A program made the translations under genes and the position numbers. The notes beneath the pieces were generated by a model. That model saw only the letters and a program-made list of their open reading frames with translations. It was not told where the DNA came from and did no database searches. A stretch of DNA of 21,748 nucleotides from JAUJOE01 sp038252945 (GTDB lineage: Bacteria; Actinomycetota; Actinomycetes; Propionibacteriales; Nocardioidaceae), in assembly GCA_038252945.1 (NCBI GenBank), contig JBBSHN010000035.1:1-21748 (forward strand), written 5' to 3'. Numbering within the stretch: position 1 is the first letter of the stretch; each line of letters begins with the position of its first letter. Below are positions 21,560 through 21,748 of this stretch, piece after piece.

Positions 21560-21748
21560 TCAAGGCAACGCGACAATGCGGCTCTCGAGGAAGCTCCGCT
21601 CCGCCTCGTTGTCCGTGAGGATCACGGCTTCTTTGTAGGCGAGGCGGGCTTCATCCTTACGGCCGTGGCGGCGGAGAAAGTCCGCGCGCGACGAAGCGAG
21701 ATAAGGGTTTCGAGCCAATTGAGGCTCGGCCGCGAGGTCGTCAAGTGC
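21560..21748 (-). CDS. C-terminal end of a second ECF sigma factor with TPR-like tail (partial)
   Basis: The window ends inside this gene. The last 62 residues are ALDDLAAEPQLARNPYLASS, RADFLRRHGRKDEARLAYKE, AVILTDNEAERSFLESRIVA and LP, then TGA (21562-21560). This matches the final TPR-like helices of ECF42-type or SigJ-like sigma factors: R-ADFLRR-G-x-x-x-EA-x-x-AY-x-x-A, then N-EAER-FL-x-x-R. The other sigma factor in the window ends with an analogous EAFTEAAARTRNESERAVLH stretch. The sigma2 and sigma4 domains lie beyond the right edge, so the group assignment is provisional. Confidence 0.8.
   Translation of the reverse strand, partial: ALDDLAAEPQLARNPYLASSRADFLRRHGRKDEARLAYKEAVILTDNEAERSFLESRIVALP

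Noticed and set aside
1..21748. CRISPR arrays, rRNA operons, insertion sequences or a phage module
   Set aside because: No regularly spaced repeats, rRNA sequence, transposase or integrase motifs, or structural phage genes were seen on either strand.

Overview
The window looks like a chromosomal accessory region from a high-GC Gram-positive (Actinomycetota). The reasons are G/C-rich third codon positions throughout, several genes that appear to be leaderless with a TANNNT box 6-7 nt before the start codon, and families typical of that phylum: an ECF42-type sigma factor with a DGPF/YCII partner, DUF5996, DUF427, mini-DinB, and an asymmetric ABC heterodimer. Genus cannot be read from the sequence. 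The left edge opens with the 3' half of a tRNA-Gly(UCC) gene lacking its 5' half. This is the usual scar of an element integrated at a tRNA gene, and by its orientation the element would lie to the left, outside the window.

Layout. 1-230: tRNA-Gly fragment (putative att site). 230-967: alpha/beta hydrolase (-) with a probable AUU start and an Ala where the nucleophile Ser is expected. 1327-3089: YCII/DGPF protein plus ECF42-type sigma factor (+), preceded by a TGTCGA-N17-CGAC promoter-like motif. 3208-4173: APH-fold kinase (+). 4485-5468: aldo/keto reductase (-). 5835-6533: proline-iminopeptidase-like hydrolase (-). 6834-10620: two overlapping ABC exporter half-transporters (-) with complementary degenerate ATP sites. 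10883-11617: dienelactone hydrolase (-) behind a 24-bp tandem repeat. 11887-13236: DUF427 and SRPBCC proteins (+). 13387-15176: VOC protein, truncated mini-DinB gene, SRPBCC protein and its ArsR regulator (all -). The ArsR gene shares a 121-bp divergent promoter region with a Cys-containing HTH regulator (15298-15981, +).

16067-20650 is the most coherent unit. A strong sigma70-like promoter (TTGACA-18-TATAAC) precedes folE (GTP cyclohydrolase I), a RibD/DHFR-like reductase, a GH15 glucoamylase/trehalase whose ATG overlaps the reductase stop, and a DUF5996 gene with an apparent 1-base deletion near its 3' end. Pteridine-forming and reducing enzymes co-transcribed with an alpha-glucosidase is not a standard pathway grouping. 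It is my best candidate for something undescribed.

20650-21748 looks partly decayed. It holds a small Cys-Cys protein, the C-terminal remnant of a DUF2127 membrane protein, and, running off the right edge, the C-terminus of a second TPR-tailed ECF sigma factor. Overall the window mixes small detoxification/stress genes (hydrolases, reductase, VOC, SRPBCC, exporter) with several compact regulators and several broken genes, which fits a fluid chromosomal region near an integration site.
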